Positions 18,232-26,979 of a stretch of 64,000 nt of DNA are shown one piece after another. Made by a program: the position numbers and the translations under genes. Origin of the DNA: Lysinibacillus irui (lineage in GTDB: Bacteria > Bacillota > Bacilli > Bacillales_A > Planococcaceae); assembly GCF_028877475.1 (NCBI RefSeq), contig NZ_CP113527.1, forward strand, positions 3,527,501 through 3,591,500, read 5' to 3'. The notes under the pieces are model-generated. The model made no database searches. It saw nothing but the letters and a program-made list of their open reading frames with translations, and was not told where the DNA came from. The stretch's first letter is position 1, and every line of letters starts with the position of its first letter.

Positions 18232-19599
18232 TCATCCCCAAGCTTGTACTGTAATCACCAAAGTTTGAGCAGAGATTGTTGTAGAAGAATGGTAAGTCAA
18301 TCTTACACGCACATAATTTCCATCAATAACAGTTTGGTATGTGCCATCAGTGTGAAAATACTTTGATACATTTGCCATAATAATACCATTACTGGTTGCA
18401 CCACCTGCCTGACGAAAACTAGATTCTCCAGCGGTCAAAGATATGCTTGTTCCTGTCCTTTTTGAATTATTATCATAAGAAAAATCATGACAAATTATAT
18501 TTGCGTGTTTAATGGTAAATCCAGCATCAAAAAGGAACTCAAGTTGATGTCTTGCTGCTGTTCCTACTTCGAATAAGAAGTATTGTTCTCTATATTTGAA
18601 TGTTTGAATAGCTCTAACATTTTTAGCAATCGTCGCAAACTCTGCTGTTGGAGATGTTGCCACTCCCATGTCAGTAATAGCGCTTGCGACTAATGCTTTC
18701 CCATTACTGACAGATTGCTTTAAACCTTGTAGACTTGGCCCCCATGGTGACCACTGACCATTATAAAAATGTCTGATTTTCATATCTGCTTTATCACCAA
18801 GATATGACCTAGCAAATTGAGATCGACTACTATTTGGCCCAACAGTATTATAAAATATTTGGTCAATATACCAAAAATTATTACTACCTTCACTTTGAGC
18901 ATTAGCATGGTTGGTAATTAAAATCGAATCTAGAGATGTATTTGGATCAGGATAATCCACACCAACTGATTTATCAGCTGCTATAAAATCTGCTTTCTTA
19001 TCCCATTTTCCACGTTCTCCATCTTGAAGGTGCTTACTGTTGTCCGCAATATGTTGCTTCAAAGCATTATCATCAAAACTTGGCAAAATGTTACTATCAG
19101 CCCACGGACAAATATCATTTGTTCCACGTTCATCTACAACAGCTTCAGCTGAAATAAATGTCTGTCCCCCTACTACAAGAACTTGAGCTAAACTAATCTC
19201 GTAAAAATTTGCTGTTTGGGTTAATGGTGGTGCAACAGGATTTGCAGACGCTACACCCTTTTTAATAAATGCTTTGACATATCTTGCCTCTGTACTTAAA
19301 TCCATTCTAATAACTATTCTGTCGATACGACTATTTCCAAGTGACTCCGTATCATGTAGCAATTCTTTTAAACTATCATTTTCATAATAGCGCCCTAATA
19401 TAAATGCAACCCCTGTGTCAATGGTTGTCATCATATTAGATCCATTTGCTGTAACGTTTAATTGATTGCCGGCTGCTTTTAGAATGCCAGTATTTATTAA
19501 CGTTTTAAAATAATCAGTAAACTCTTGAGCACTATATTCTCTATCATATGTTCCATCTTCTCTTTGTACTGGATCAAAAAATTTATATTTTTCTGCCAT
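18232..19599 (-). CDS. Probable tail fibre / receptor-binding or upper baseplate protein
   Basis: The 455-residue protein has an N-terminal domain (KYKFFDPVQREDGTYDREYSAQEFTDYF) seen in baseplate and fibre proteins of Gram-positive siphoviruses. A middle region (FWYIDQIFYN...MKIRHFYNGQWSPWG) looks like a pyocin-knob-type repeat. The C-terminus is rich in beta-strand. It should determine which cells are recognised. Gene order Dit - this gene - Gp37-like protein differs from the usual Dit - Tal - fibre order. Confidence 0.6.
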   Translation of the reverse strand: MAEKYKFFDPVQREDGTYDREYSAQEFTDYFKTLINTGILKAAGNQLNVTANGSNMMTTIDTGVAFILGRYYENDSLKELLHDTESLGNSRIDRIVIRMDLSTEARYVKAFIKKGVASANPVAPPLTQTANFYEISLAQVLVVGGQTFISAEAVVDERGTNDICPWADSNILPSFDDNALKQHIADNSKHLQDGERGKWDKKADFIAADKSVGVDYPDPNTSLDSILITNHANAQSEGSNNFWYIDQIFYNTVGPNSSRSQFARSYLGDKADMKIRHFYNGQWSPWGPSLQGLKQSVSNGKALVASAITDMGVATSPTAEFATIAKNVRAIQTFKYREQYFLFEVGTAARHQLEFLFDAGFTIKHANIICHDFSYDNNSKRTGTSISLTAGESSFRQAGGATSNGIIMANVSKYFHTDGTYQTVIDGNYVRVRLTYHSSTTISAQTLVITVQAWG

Positions 19600-19611
19600 T
19601 TCATCACATCC

Positions 19612-20472
19612 TTATACACTTAAATATCTTTTTTTATACTTTACGTATACCTCAGGATTTCCACTATCAGTAATAAATGCAACCCTATTTTCACCTACCT
19701 CTAAGTGAAAGAAGGTTGACTGTAAATCAATGTAGTGGAATGCATTTTCTTTAACACCATTAGGATTCTCTATCTCGACTTTTTTATTGCCAAATGATGT
19801 ATCAAGAATAAGTTTGTAGCCTATAGGTATTTCTCGATTTACACGAATAAATTCCCCAGTTGTTATATTGGTAATTTGGGGATTTACAACAGGTCCTCTG
19901 AACTCTACTACGATTGGTGTTGGTACATCACCATTATTAATTAGCACTTTCGAGTCACCTCGTGTTGCAAAACGTACAGGGAAATAAAAAGGAAATCTAA
20001 AATTACTAACAAAGTCTACTAACTTATAACTTTCAGTAGAAAATGCCTGCCAAAAAGGTGAAGGACAAAGAAAATTAATAATAGTTCGTTGAAATCTTAT
20101 GCCATTGTTCTCTCTTCCCACACCAAAAACTGGTACATTTTCAACAACTGCTTGAATTTCTCGTTTTGTATTTCCTTTAATGTAAGTGAGCTTTCCAAGC
20201 CCAAATTTAGGATTGCATATAGTAACAAGCAGCTGCCGCTGTTCTAACATTGATAAGGTGTTTTCTGCCAATACTGCAACATTTAAAGCTATCGAACGCT
20301 GTTGTAGGTAGCTGTCTATATAAGTGCTACCGTCTTGAAATGGCGCAGATTGTGTTTGAATATCAGCACTAATATCCGCTTTCCCCTCAACAGATTGTAA
20401 TAAGAAGGGCTTTTGATTGGAGAATTTAATGGATTGTCCACGTGCGTTTGTAAATATTACCTCTTCAATCAT
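19612..20472 (-). CDS. Distal tail protein (Dit), phage tail family
   Basis: The 286-residue protein begins MIEEVIFTNARGQSI, a pattern shared by siphovirus Dit proteins, and carries the central LLVTICNP...TYIKGNTKREI region of the family. Dit forms the hexameric hub joining tail tube and baseplate. I chose ATG 20472, which overlaps the tape-measure stop as TGATG; the in-frame ATG at 20487 lies inside the preceding gene and overlaps the GGGGGATG site. Confidence 0.8.
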   Translation of the reverse strand: MIEEVIFTNARGQSIKFSNQKPFLLQSVEGKADISADIQTQSAPFQDGSTYIDSYLQQRSIALNVAVLAENTLSMLEQRQLLVTICNPKFGLGKLTYIKGNTKREIQAVVENVPVFGVGRENNGIRFQRTIINFLCPSPFWQAFSTESYKLVDFVSNFRFPFYFPVRFATRGDSKVLINNGDVPTPIVVEFRGPVVNPQITNITTGEFIRVNREIPIGYKLILDTSFGNKKVEIENPNGVKENAFHYIDLQSTFFHLEVGENRVAFITDSGNPEVYVKYKKRYLSV

Positions 20473-23400
20473 CAGATCATCCCCCATTCCATTGCTAATT
20501 GACGTTGTACTTGTTTATTTTTTCGGGCTATTTCTGACGGTGAAGGGTGACTATCATATATATAAATATTTGTATCTCCATTAGTATAGGTGCGAGATCT
20601 ATCAATTGATGTAGCTTGGGAAGAACTTATACCTTTATAACCATCCATAGTTGAAGCTAACTGCTGTGTTGCAGTTGCAACCCTACCTGCTATATCATCA
20701 ATCCCTAAAATTAATCCTTGGCCAATATTAATGCCAAAACTACGCATAACACGTGAAGGACTATGAATACCCAAGTTTTTCCGAACTGTATCTTCAACAC
20801 TATCTGTTAAGTCATTCATTACTCCTTTTAGATTATTTTTTCTCTCGGCCATTCCAATTTCCCAGCCCTCGATTGTGTTTCTTCCAATAGCCATAAATAC
20901 TCGAGACGGAGATTTAATACCTAGGATTTCCATTGCCCAGTTTGGAATAAGTCCTGCTAATTCTTCAATTTTCCTACGGACATTCCCAAACATATCACCT
21001 ATTCCTGAAATCAAACCTAAGACAATGTTTTTACCTATACTTGCTAGCTCAATATTTTTCAAAAATGACTGTGCCTCATTCCACTTTGTTTCGATTTTAT
21101 TTTTGACCTCTGTCATTTTGTCTTCGACTGTGGATTTCATCTCTTCTATTTTCCTACCAGGCCAAGCCTTTATTTCTTCCCAAATACGTATGGTGTCTGC
21201 TTTCATTTCTTCCCATTTATTCGAGGCACTTGCTTTAATATCATCCCACTTTTTTGAAGCATTATTTTTAAAAACTTCCCACTTGGAAAGTACTTCTCCA
21301 GTTTCCCAATTTACTTTATTTACATGTTCTTCAGCTTGGAGTTTTGCTTCACTAACAACTTTTTGATGCATAGATTCAGCGTTTTTAATGGTTTCATCTC
21401 GTTTACGAGCAGCTTCATCAATCACAGCTTGTGCCTCTTCTGCAGACATGGCACCAGTTTCATCTCGTTGTCTTATTGCCCACTTGTATGTTTCGTTGTA
21501 TTGATCTTCAGCATCTCGTATAACATCTTCTTTTTGTTTCAAGGAGTTTTGGACAACTTCAGCAGCTTGCTCTGCTGAAATCTTTGAGGCTTCATTTTTT
21601 AAACTTTCTAAAATAATCTTTTGCTCTACCTCACTATCAGAAAGATGCTTTATTGCATTCTCCTTCATCATTTCTTGAATCAAATTAATTTCCTGTTGCT
21701 CTGCTTCTGTTATACTTCTATTGTTTTCAGCAGCATTTTGATAAATTTCTGTAATTCGTGCCTTTCCATCTGTAATAACCATTTGTTGCTTTGCGTGACT
21801 CTGTGCAACACGTTCTAAAATACTTGCTTCCTGCTCTTCAGTTAAAGCATTACTTGAAGCAAAATGGTTCTGCATTGTCTCAAGTTCTTGAGCATGATCA
21901 GCTTGCATTTCAGCTAACACTTGATCACCCATATCGCTATAAATGGCTATCATATTTGTCGCCATCTCTTGTGTTACTGTTTCTCCAGACCATGCTAGTT
22001 GATTAAGTGCCACTGTTGCTTGATCTGATAACTCTAAAAAGCTTCCTACTGACTCTGCAGTAGCTTCAGATACTTTCCCTTTCCAATCTTCCACCTGAAT
22101 AGATGATTCATTAAGGTCCTTAGTTACTGCATATGCTGCGATTCCAATAGTTGCAAGTGCACCGACAGTAAGACCTATTGGTCCCGTTATTAAGGCTAAA
22201 GTAGCCCCTAATGCCGTGGTCGCCCCACCTGCAGCTCCAATTGCCACTGAAAATCCACCAATCGCGGTTACAATTGATCCAATACTTGAAATTAATGTTC
22301 CTCCAACTACTAGTAGAGGGCCAATAGCAGCTGCTAAACCTCCAATAATGACAATAGTATTTTGTGTTTCAGAAGATAAACTGCTGAACTTCTCTATCCA
22401 GGGTACAAAAACATCAAGAACTTTTTGAATAATGGGAATTAACACATTTCCGATGCTTATACCTACATCTACCAGTTGATTTTTCATTATAGCTATTTGA
22501 GATTCTGTCGTTTGATAACGCTCAGCTGCTTTATCAGATAAAGCCGTGTTTTCCTTCCAGGCATCTGTAGAAGAATTAACAGCTGATGTAAGTAAATCCG
22601 AAGCACCAGCCATACTTAAAAGTACATCAGTTTCATCACCATTAACCCCTAAATCTGCAAGCACATCTTTTAAGTTAGCTCCACCTTCAGACGATTCAGC
22701 TAACCCTTTTACCAATGCATCTAACGCAGAGGCCGCATCTGTTTCGAATGCCTTTTTAAAATCGGCACTAGTCATGTTAGCTACTTTAGCAAAACCAGAT
22801 AAACTTTCACCGCCATCACCAACTGCCTTTTGAATCTTTTGCAAAACTGAAGTCATAGCTGCTCCCCCAGTTTCTGCATTAATCCCTAGGCTCGACATAG
22901 TAGCAGCGAGTCCCATTATTTGAGCTTCAGTTAAACCAATTTTAGAACCTTGCTCAGCAAATCCCATTCCCATCTTCATAATGTCGGAGGCAGCCACACC
23001 CATTGTAGTACTCAGATCAACAATAGAAGAACCTAATCGATCAAAGTCTCCTTGCCCCATTCCTACAATATTTGCAAATTCAGCAAACTCTTTTGCTGCC
23101 TGTTCACGTGTCATCCCCGTTGAATTGCCCATATCAATAACAGCACGAGAAAATGAAAGTAGATGTTCTTCTGCAATTCCTAGCTGTCCTGCAGATTCAA
23201 CAACTCCTGCAATTTCAGTAGCACTTACTGGAAGCTCCTTAGCCATACTACGAATTCCACTTTCAAGCTTCTTAAAATTTTCCTCACTTGTGTTTACAGT
23301 TTGACGCACACCAGCAAAAGCACTTTCAAAATCTACAGCAGCATTTAGGGCATATACACCAAAAGCTTTAACAGGAGCTGTAATCGTGGACATACTTTCT

Positions 23401-23816
23401 CCGACAGTCTTTAACTTTCCACCAAGCTCTTGAAATTTGTTCCATTTTGATGATTGTTCACTTAATTGCTGATCAACTTCTTTTAGCTGTGTATTTAAAC
23501 TATTGTATTCAACAAGAGCTTCATTCACAGCAATTGCTTGTTTTTCTATTTCTTCAGTATTTGCTGAACCTGAGGCTATTAATTCATCATACTTTCTACG
23601 TTGCTCCGTAAAATTAAGGTTTGCAGCTTCAACAGAACGTGTTAGAATATTGTGTTTATTCGTTAAACCTTCCACCGAACTTTCATATTCATTACCTAGT
23701 GCTTGTAATGCCCTTAATTCAGCTCCCATTGCTGTCAAATTACGAGTTGATTGTTCTATAGAGCCATTAAAATTCGTTGTATTTAAATTAAGCTCAACAG
23801 CACTAATTTCTGCCAT
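20472..23816 (-). CDS. Tail tape measure protein (TP901 family)
   Basis: This is the largest gene of the locus, 1114 residues and uninterrupted. Features in order: coiled-coil N-terminus (about 10-135), the TP901 tape-measure core (about 150-480), hydrophobic glycine-rich membrane-like segments (about 490-570), a long helical Ala/Glu/Lys-rich section with near-repeats KWDDIKASASNKWEEMKAD, and two short GIKSPSRVF/GIHSPSRVM repeats near the C-terminus. It sets tail length, and its size would predict a tail longer than about 100 nm. ATG 23816 is 9 bp after AGGTGG; a TTG 6 bp upstream is too close. Confidence 0.9.
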   Translation of the reverse strand: MAEISAVELNLNTTNFNGSIEQSTRNLTAMGAELRALQALGNEYESSVEGLTNKHNILTRSVEAANLNFTEQRRKYDELIASGSANTEEIEKQAIAVNEALVEYNSLNTQLKEVDQQLSEQSSKWNKFQELGGKLKTVGESMSTITAPVKAFGVYALNAAVDFESAFAGVRQTVNTSEENFKKLESGIRSMAKELPVSATEIAGVVESAGQLGIAEEHLLSFSRAVIDMGNSTGMTREQAAKEFAEFANIVGMGQGDFDRLGSSIVDLSTTMGVAASDIMKMGMGFAEQGSKIGLTEAQIMGLAATMSSLGINAETGGAAMTSVLQKIQKAVGDGGESLSGFAKVANMTSADFKKAFETDAASALDALVKGLAESSEGGANLKDVLADLGVNGDETDVLLSMAGASDLLTSAVNSSTDAWKENTALSDKAAERYQTTESQIAIMKNQLVDVGISIGNVLIPIIQKVLDVFVPWIEKFSSLSSETQNTIVIIGGLAAAIGPLLVVGGTLISSIGSIVTAIGGFSVAIGAAGGATTALGATLALITGPIGLTVGALATIGIAAYAVTKDLNESSIQVEDWKGKVSEATAESVGSFLELSDQATVALNQLAWSGETVTQEMATNMIAIYSDMGDQVLAEMQADHAQELETMQNHFASSNALTEEQEASILERVAQSHAKQQMVITDGKARITEIYQNAAENNRSITEAEQQEINLIQEMMKENAIKHLSDSEVEQKIILESLKNEASKISAEQAAEVVQNSLKQKEDVIRDAEDQYNETYKWAIRQRDETGAMSAEEAQAVIDEAARKRDETIKNAESMHQKVVSEAKLQAEEHVNKVNWETGEVLSKWEVFKNNASKKWDDIKASASNKWEEMKADTIRIWEEIKAWPGRKIEEMKSTVEDKMTEVKNKIETKWNEAQSFLKNIELASIGKNIVLGLISGIGDMFGNVRRKIEELAGLIPNWAMEILGIKSPSRVFMAIGRNTIEGWEIGMAERKNNLKGVMNDLTDSVEDTVRKNLGIHSPSRVMRSFGINIGQGLILGIDDIAGRVATATQQLASTMDGYKGISSSQATSIDRSRTYTNGDTNIYIYDSHPSPSEIARKNKQVQRQLAMEWGMI

Positions 23817-23839
23817 ATTCAATCACCACCTTTATTCCA

Positions 23840-24012
23840 TCACAACCAGGAAATTTCATCAGCTGTGACTTCCTCTACTTCATCAATATCAACTATTAGT
23901 TCGAACCAAAAATGAATATCCATTTCGTCTACCTCATGTAGTTTATAACCCTCTTTTATCAATTTTCTATAAAATAATTTAATATGTTGATAAGGAGTTA
24001 TTTCACTTACTT
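23840..24012 (-). CDS. Frameshifted extension of the tail assembly chaperone (GT-like product)
   Basis: Directly after the chaperone gene, the -1 frame stays open for 57 codons (VSEITPYQHIKLFYRK onward, through DEMDIHFWFELI, ending at TGA 23840-23842). It has no ribosome site and starts at a GGGAAAG slippery heptamer. The Y-x-H-x-x-L-x-Y-x-x-L-I-x-E-G pattern matches C-terminal halves of siphovirus G-T fusion proteins. It should be made only as a fusion to the 108-residue protein by programmed -1 frameshifting. Confidence 0.75.
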
Positions 24013-24333
24013 TCCCTCCTCATCATTTATAATGCTTTTTGTTTCTAGTCCTCCAATGTTAAGAACACTATTAAAAACGCGCATAATTTCATCTTGCAAT
24101 TTTCCTGCCTCTAACCCATCCCAAACATCATCCATTGTGAATTGGTTCTCAAACACATTGACAACAAAGGCAATCATTTCATCAAACGTTTCAACAGAAA
24201 TTTCATTTCCTTCTTGTCTCATTTTCTCATTCATTTTTAAAGCATTGCGAAAAACTCGGGCTTTCACAAAGTCATTTGAAAATTGTTTTTCTTGTCCATC
24301 AATTTTTAACGTAATTTGCATTTCGTTATTCAT
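24007..24333 (-). CDS. Tail assembly chaperone (gpG-like)
   Basis: The 108-residue protein lies between tail tube and tape-measure genes, the conserved position of the tail chaperone in siphoviruses. Its sequence fits the family (KIDGQEKQFSNDFVKARVFRNAL at the start, ENQFTMDDVWDGLEA in the middle). It keeps the tape measure protein soluble and recruits tube subunits. The last two sense codons form the slippery site that yields the longer fusion product. Confidence 0.75.
   Translation of the reverse strand: MNNEMQITLKIDGQEKQFSNDFVKARVFRNALKMNEKMRQEGNEISVETFDEMIAFVVNVFENQFTMDDVWDGLEAGKLQDEIMRVFNSVLNIGGLETKSIINDEEGK
24010..24016 (-). other. -1 ribosomal frameshift site GGGAAAG
   Basis: On the minus strand the chaperone ends GAG GGA AAG TAA. 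The heptamer G GGA AAG is in the correct phase for a -1 slip and is the same sequence used by phage lambda G/GT. Slippage here joins the 108-residue chaperone to the 57-codon extension. Confidence 0.75.
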
Positions 24334-24364
24334 CCTTTCTAGTAACTTTCTATTCTGAATAAAG

Positions 24365-24388
24365 AAGAAACCCTATAAAGGGTTTCTT
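24365..24388 (-). terminator. Hairpin between tail tube and chaperone genes
   Basis: The AGAAACCC/GGGTTTCT stem with short loop and T-rich flanks follows the tail tube stop. It probably lets the tube protein be made in excess over downstream tail proteins. Confidence 0.65.
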
Positions 24389-24391
24389 TTT

Positions 24392-24967
24392 TTAAGGCGT
24401 TACAACAGTTTCACTTGGTTTTGCGACAGAGGCAAAGAATGTTTCGGCTGTCACCGTTACTCCTGCATCTCGTGTGTCTACCGTATGTTTAATTACTCCA
24501 TCAATTAATGGCAATGCCTCACCACCGAATGGATATACCTTGTAACCTGTTTCACCTTTCTTACGAGTCGAATTTGTTTCTTCACCTAATTTCAATTTTG
24601 CCTTTAATAGCCAAACAAGCTTAGTTCCCGATTCAAATCCAATAGCAATTGGATTCGGTGTATCATTTGAATTTGTAATGATACCTCCTTCTGCTGACTT
24701 CTTATGCCCGTACCAATCTACTAGCACTTCAGTAGGTAAATCAGCCGTTTCCCCTGCAATTGTAATCGAATCCAATTGTGCTTCCTGATCTACTACGCGG
24801 TCACCTGCATCTAAATGCGCTTCTGAGAAGTTAGGTGTAAGTGTCATGGAAATAGGCATGGTTAAAGTTTTAACTTCACCCCATGTCTCTGTTTGTTCAT
24901 TTGTCATTAGTGCATAATGAATACGTTTTAAGCTAAGTTTTTGTGGTTTTTCATTTAAAATTGTCAT
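24392..24967 (-). CDS. Major tail (tube) protein
   Basis: The 191-residue protein has the layout of phi13-type major tail proteins: an N-terminal KPQKLSLKRIHYAL strand pair, PTEVLVDWYGHKKS in the centre, a WLLKAKLKLGEE strand, and a C-terminal TRDAGVTVTAETFF. It builds the hollow tail tube. The partial terminator just downstream fits its need for high copy number. Confidence 0.75.
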   Translation of the reverse strand: MTILNEKPQKLSLKRIHYALMTNEQTETWGEVKTLTMPISMTLTPNFSEAHLDAGDRVVDQEAQLDSITIAGETADLPTEVLVDWYGHKKSAEGGIITNSNDTPNPIAIGFESGTKLVWLLKAKLKLGEETNSTRKKGETGYKVYPFGGEALPLIDGVIKHTVDTRDAGVTVTAETFFASVAKPSETVVTP

Positions 24968-24993
24968 TTACATGACCTCCATATTTTTTATTA

Positions 24994-25335
24994 TTATTCA
25001 TCACAGAAGACGAATTGAAGTACCCTGTTATAATGGGATTCACCGGCAATATAAGGCTCATCATATTCTAGAATCCGTTCAAATTCTGCATTTCCCATCA
25101 AATGTTTAATACTCTCTGCTAGCTGATGATAGTTTATATTGGACCATACATTAATTTGAATAATCCTCTCAGTTTCAATTTCGTTTCCACCAGCTACAAA
25201 GATTGGCTTTGCACTTATTTCTAAAAAAGTAATAAACTGATTTGGTTTTTCGGAATCTTTAGGAAATCCATTAAAAATGATAGGCAAACCTAATGGCTCT
25301 AAAATAATAGGAATATGATTCATTAGATCCTTCAT
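24994..25335 (-). CDS. Tail terminator/completion protein
   Basis: The 113-residue protein lies directly before the tail tube gene, the usual place of the tail terminator. The pattern (PIIFNGFPKD...FITFLEI...RIIQINVWSN...YNRVLQFVF) fits the DUF3168/tail-completion-like fold. It would cap the tail. In a true phage, head-tail connector and capsid genes would come next upstream; here a terminator and a zinc-ribbon gene follow. Start ATG 25335 has TTAGGAG upstream. Confidence 0.6.
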   Translation of the reverse strand: MKDLMNHIPIILEPLGLPIIFNGFPKDSEKPNQFITFLEISAKPIFVAGGNEIETERIIQINVWSNINYHQLAESIKHLMGNAEFERILEYDEPYIAGESHYNRVLQFVFCDE

Positions 25336-25489
25336 ATTTATTTCTCCTAACTCATTGAAAAGTTATAAAGCACAGTCAATGCTAGATTTTTAATATATTC
25401 CCCTTAAGTGAATGAAAAATTGAACTTCTAAAATAAAGAATCAATTCAACTACAGTCATTCTACAATTGTTGATTTTTTGCAAACTAAA

Positions 25490-25520
25490 AACGCCTACTG
25501 ACAATAACTCAGTAGACGTT
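25490..25520 (-). terminator. Terminator after the zinc-ribbon gene
   Basis: A 12-bp stem with one mismatch (AACGCCTACTGA with TCAGTAGACGTT), followed on the minus strand by a T-run. It separates the regulatory end of the locus from the tail operon, so the tail genes should have their own promoter in 25336-25489. Confidence 0.7.
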
Positions 25521-25580
25521 ATCTTTTGATCTCTTTTAATCACGTTTTTTCACCACCTTTCAATAATATTTTTAATACTG

Positions 25581-25892
25581 CTAGCTACTTTCAACCATAT
25601 TTTTAATTTCAGCCATACTATTACAAATACTATGTTTCAATGTAGACTCAATTTTCTTTAACTTATCAAACTGGAAACTATTAACATTTTTCATTTCAAG
25701 ATATAGTTTCCTTAATTCGCCTTGAAGTTTTCGTATATTATCATCAGTGTAATAACATACGTATTCTCGGCCACAGTTAGGGCAAGAAAAATAGTTTTTT
25801 TCAATTGTATGGTTCAGTCTTTCTTTCTTAAAATATTGAACATAGAATTTATAACCACATGACTTATTACATTTTGCATATAGTACTTCCAT
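25581..25892 (-). CDS. Small zinc-ribbon phage protein
   Basis: The 103-residue protein has two Cys pairs, CNKSC near the start and CPNC at about 37-40, followed by EYVCYYTDDNIRKL and a helical tail. Short proteins with this layout are common in Gram-positive prophages. No function is known. It sits between the activator gene and the tail operon and has its own terminator. Confidence 0.6.
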   Translation of the reverse strand: MEVLYAKCNKSCGYKFYVQYFKKERLNHTIEKNYFSCPNCGREYVCYYTDDNIRKLQGELRKLYLEMKNVNSFQFDKLKKIESTLKHSICNSMAEIKNMVESS

Positions 25893-25920
25893 CCAATCGT
25901 CTCCTTAAATGAGTATTTTA

Positions 25921-25947
25921 AAAGACCACTCTATTTGAGTGGTCTTT
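25921..25947 (-). terminator. Hairpin upstream of the zinc-ribbon gene
   Basis: A perfect AAAGACCACTC/GAGTGGTCTTT stem with a 5-nt loop. A related hairpin recurs at 26203-26225. Confidence 0.6.
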
Positions 25948-26202
25948 AGCTAACATAATTCATGTAAAGTTAACATTTCATATCACAATCTTCTACATTA
26001 ACATCATATAATGGAATTTCTATACTTTCTATTCAATCATCTGAGTGTCAGTAAAAGGAAAGAAACTAAAAATAATTTTCAGCTAAAATGTACTTCAAAT
26101 AACCGAACTTTTACATTACCATCATATTACGAGTTAGCAATCCTTTCTATACAATCTAGTTGGTGTCAATTAAGTGAAAGCTATAATTTAGGCAATAGAA
26201 AA

Positions 26203-26225
26203 GACCACCTTTAACAAAAGTGGTC
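26203..26225 (-). terminator. Terminator after the sigma-like activator gene
   Basis: A GACCAC/GTGGTC stem downstream of the minus-strand gene ending at 26265, followed on the minus strand by TTTTCTATT. Confidence 0.55.
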
Positions 26226-26264
26226 ACCCCATTATTTAATATTCATAAGATCCTACTAATCCAA

Positions 26265-26663
26265 TTAATTTGTTAGTTTAATTTCATGAGCAAATTTTAT
26301 CATCTTCGCAATTTCTGCATGCTTTTTGTAAATATAACTTGCACTGTAATTTAATACTTCCGCTATTTCTTCTAATGTCATGCCATCCACATATTTCAAC
26401 TTTAATATTTTATGATTCAGTCCACTAAACTTGCTAATAAGGTCCAAGAAATTTTTCTGTTCCATCAGTTTAACTTGCAACTCTCGTTCAATTCGTTCAA
26501 TACGTTCTTCTAGTTTCGCTCCATCTGATTCAGCAGTAAGTTTTACCCCAGCCAAATCCCCAGTAACCCATCGTTTTAATTCTTTTTGTGATCGCTCAAG
26601 GTTATATTCTAAAAAAGCAATTTCATCCTCAATTTGCTGGTAATCTAGTAACCATTCGTACAT
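26265..26663 (-). CDS. Phage sigma-70-like transcriptional activator (DUF1492/ArpU-like)
   Basis: The 132-residue protein has an N-terminal coiled coil (about 10-90) and a C-terminal sigma region-4-type helix-turn-helix (LNHKILKLKYVDGMTLEEIAEVLNYSASYIYKKHAEI). Proteins of this type switch on late genes in Gram-positive phages. ATG 26663 follows GGGTGG at 9 bp; the GTG at 26672 is too close. It is divergent from the repressor and has a repressor operator 74 bp upstream, so it is probably the gene that induction turns on. Confidence 0.7.
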   Translation of the reverse strand: MYEWLLDYQQIEDEIAFLEYNLERSQKELKRWVTGDLAGVKLTAESDGAKLEERIERIERELQVKLMEQKNFLDLISKFSGLNHKILKLKYVDGMTLEEIAEVLNYSASYIYKKHAEIAKMIKFAHEIKLTN

Positions 26664-26736
26664 ATATAACACCCACCCTTTTGGATTTCTGAATTTTTTT
26701 CTAATTTCACTTTTGAACTGTTTACATTTTATAAAA

Positions 26737-26751
26737 CACCTTTAAACGGTA
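26737..26751. promoter_or_regulatory. Repressor operator copy 1
   Basis: CACCTTTAAACGGTA, one half-site change from the partially palindromic consensus TACCTTTAAACGGTA. It lies upstream of the sigma-like activator gene, where bound repressor could block its promoter. Confidence 0.65.
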
Positions 26752-26875
26752 TTTCATGTGAACAACTTACTTCTTCTCATTTCTTTTTTACAACGATACT
26801 TATTAAATTGCACTTCTAACTCCCCCTATTATCCAAGTAATTTATTAACCATATAACAAGTTATCTCCAATATAG

Positions 26876-26890
26876 TACCTTTAAACGGTA
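26876..26890. promoter_or_regulatory. Repressor operator copy 2
   Basis: TACCTTTAAACGGTA, with half-sites TACC/GGTA as an inverted repeat. It lies 30 bp (centre to centre) from copy 3, upstream of the repressor promoter. Confidence 0.7.
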
Positions 26891-26905
26891 TAGTCAAGAT
26901 AAAAA

Positions 26906-26920
26906 TACTCTTAAACGGTA
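26906..26920. promoter_or_regulatory. Repressor operator copy 3
   Basis: TACTCTTAAACGGTA, ending 8 bp before the -35 box of the repressor promoter. Likely used for autoregulation. Confidence 0.65.
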
Positions 26921-26928
26921 TTATTAGG

Positions 26929-26957
26929 TTTACATCACTACTTTTTATCAGTATTAT
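26929..26957 (+). promoter_or_regulatory. Promoter of the repressor gene
   Basis: -35 TTTACA (26929-26934), 17-bp spacer, -10 TATTAT (26952-26957), then AAGGTGGTG before the ATG at 26980. Confidence 0.65.
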
Positions 26958-26979
26958 TATTATAAGGTGGTGATGAAAT

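Larger units (their letters stand above)
25921..26225. repeat. Diverged tandem duplication with two similar terminator hairpins
   Basis: Two segments, roughly 25988-26080 and 26108-26200, align with many differences (shared blocks such as TACATTA-CATCATAT, TTCTAT-CAATC and AGTGAAAG-like ends). Each is flanked to the left or right by a GACCACT/AGTGGTC-type hairpin (25921-25947 and 26203-26225). A plus-strand 67-codon open frame crosses both copies but looks like chance. No gene is supported here. Confidence 0.5.

Noticed and set aside
20875..23868. Several plus-strand open frames opposite the tape-measure gene
   Set aside because: They are antisense shadows of a long, uninterrupted coding sequence with low-complexity codons.
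26011..26214. 67-codon open frame in the duplicated segment
   Set aside because: It spans two diverged repeat copies, has no ribosome site and ends in a terminator hairpin; chance is more likely.
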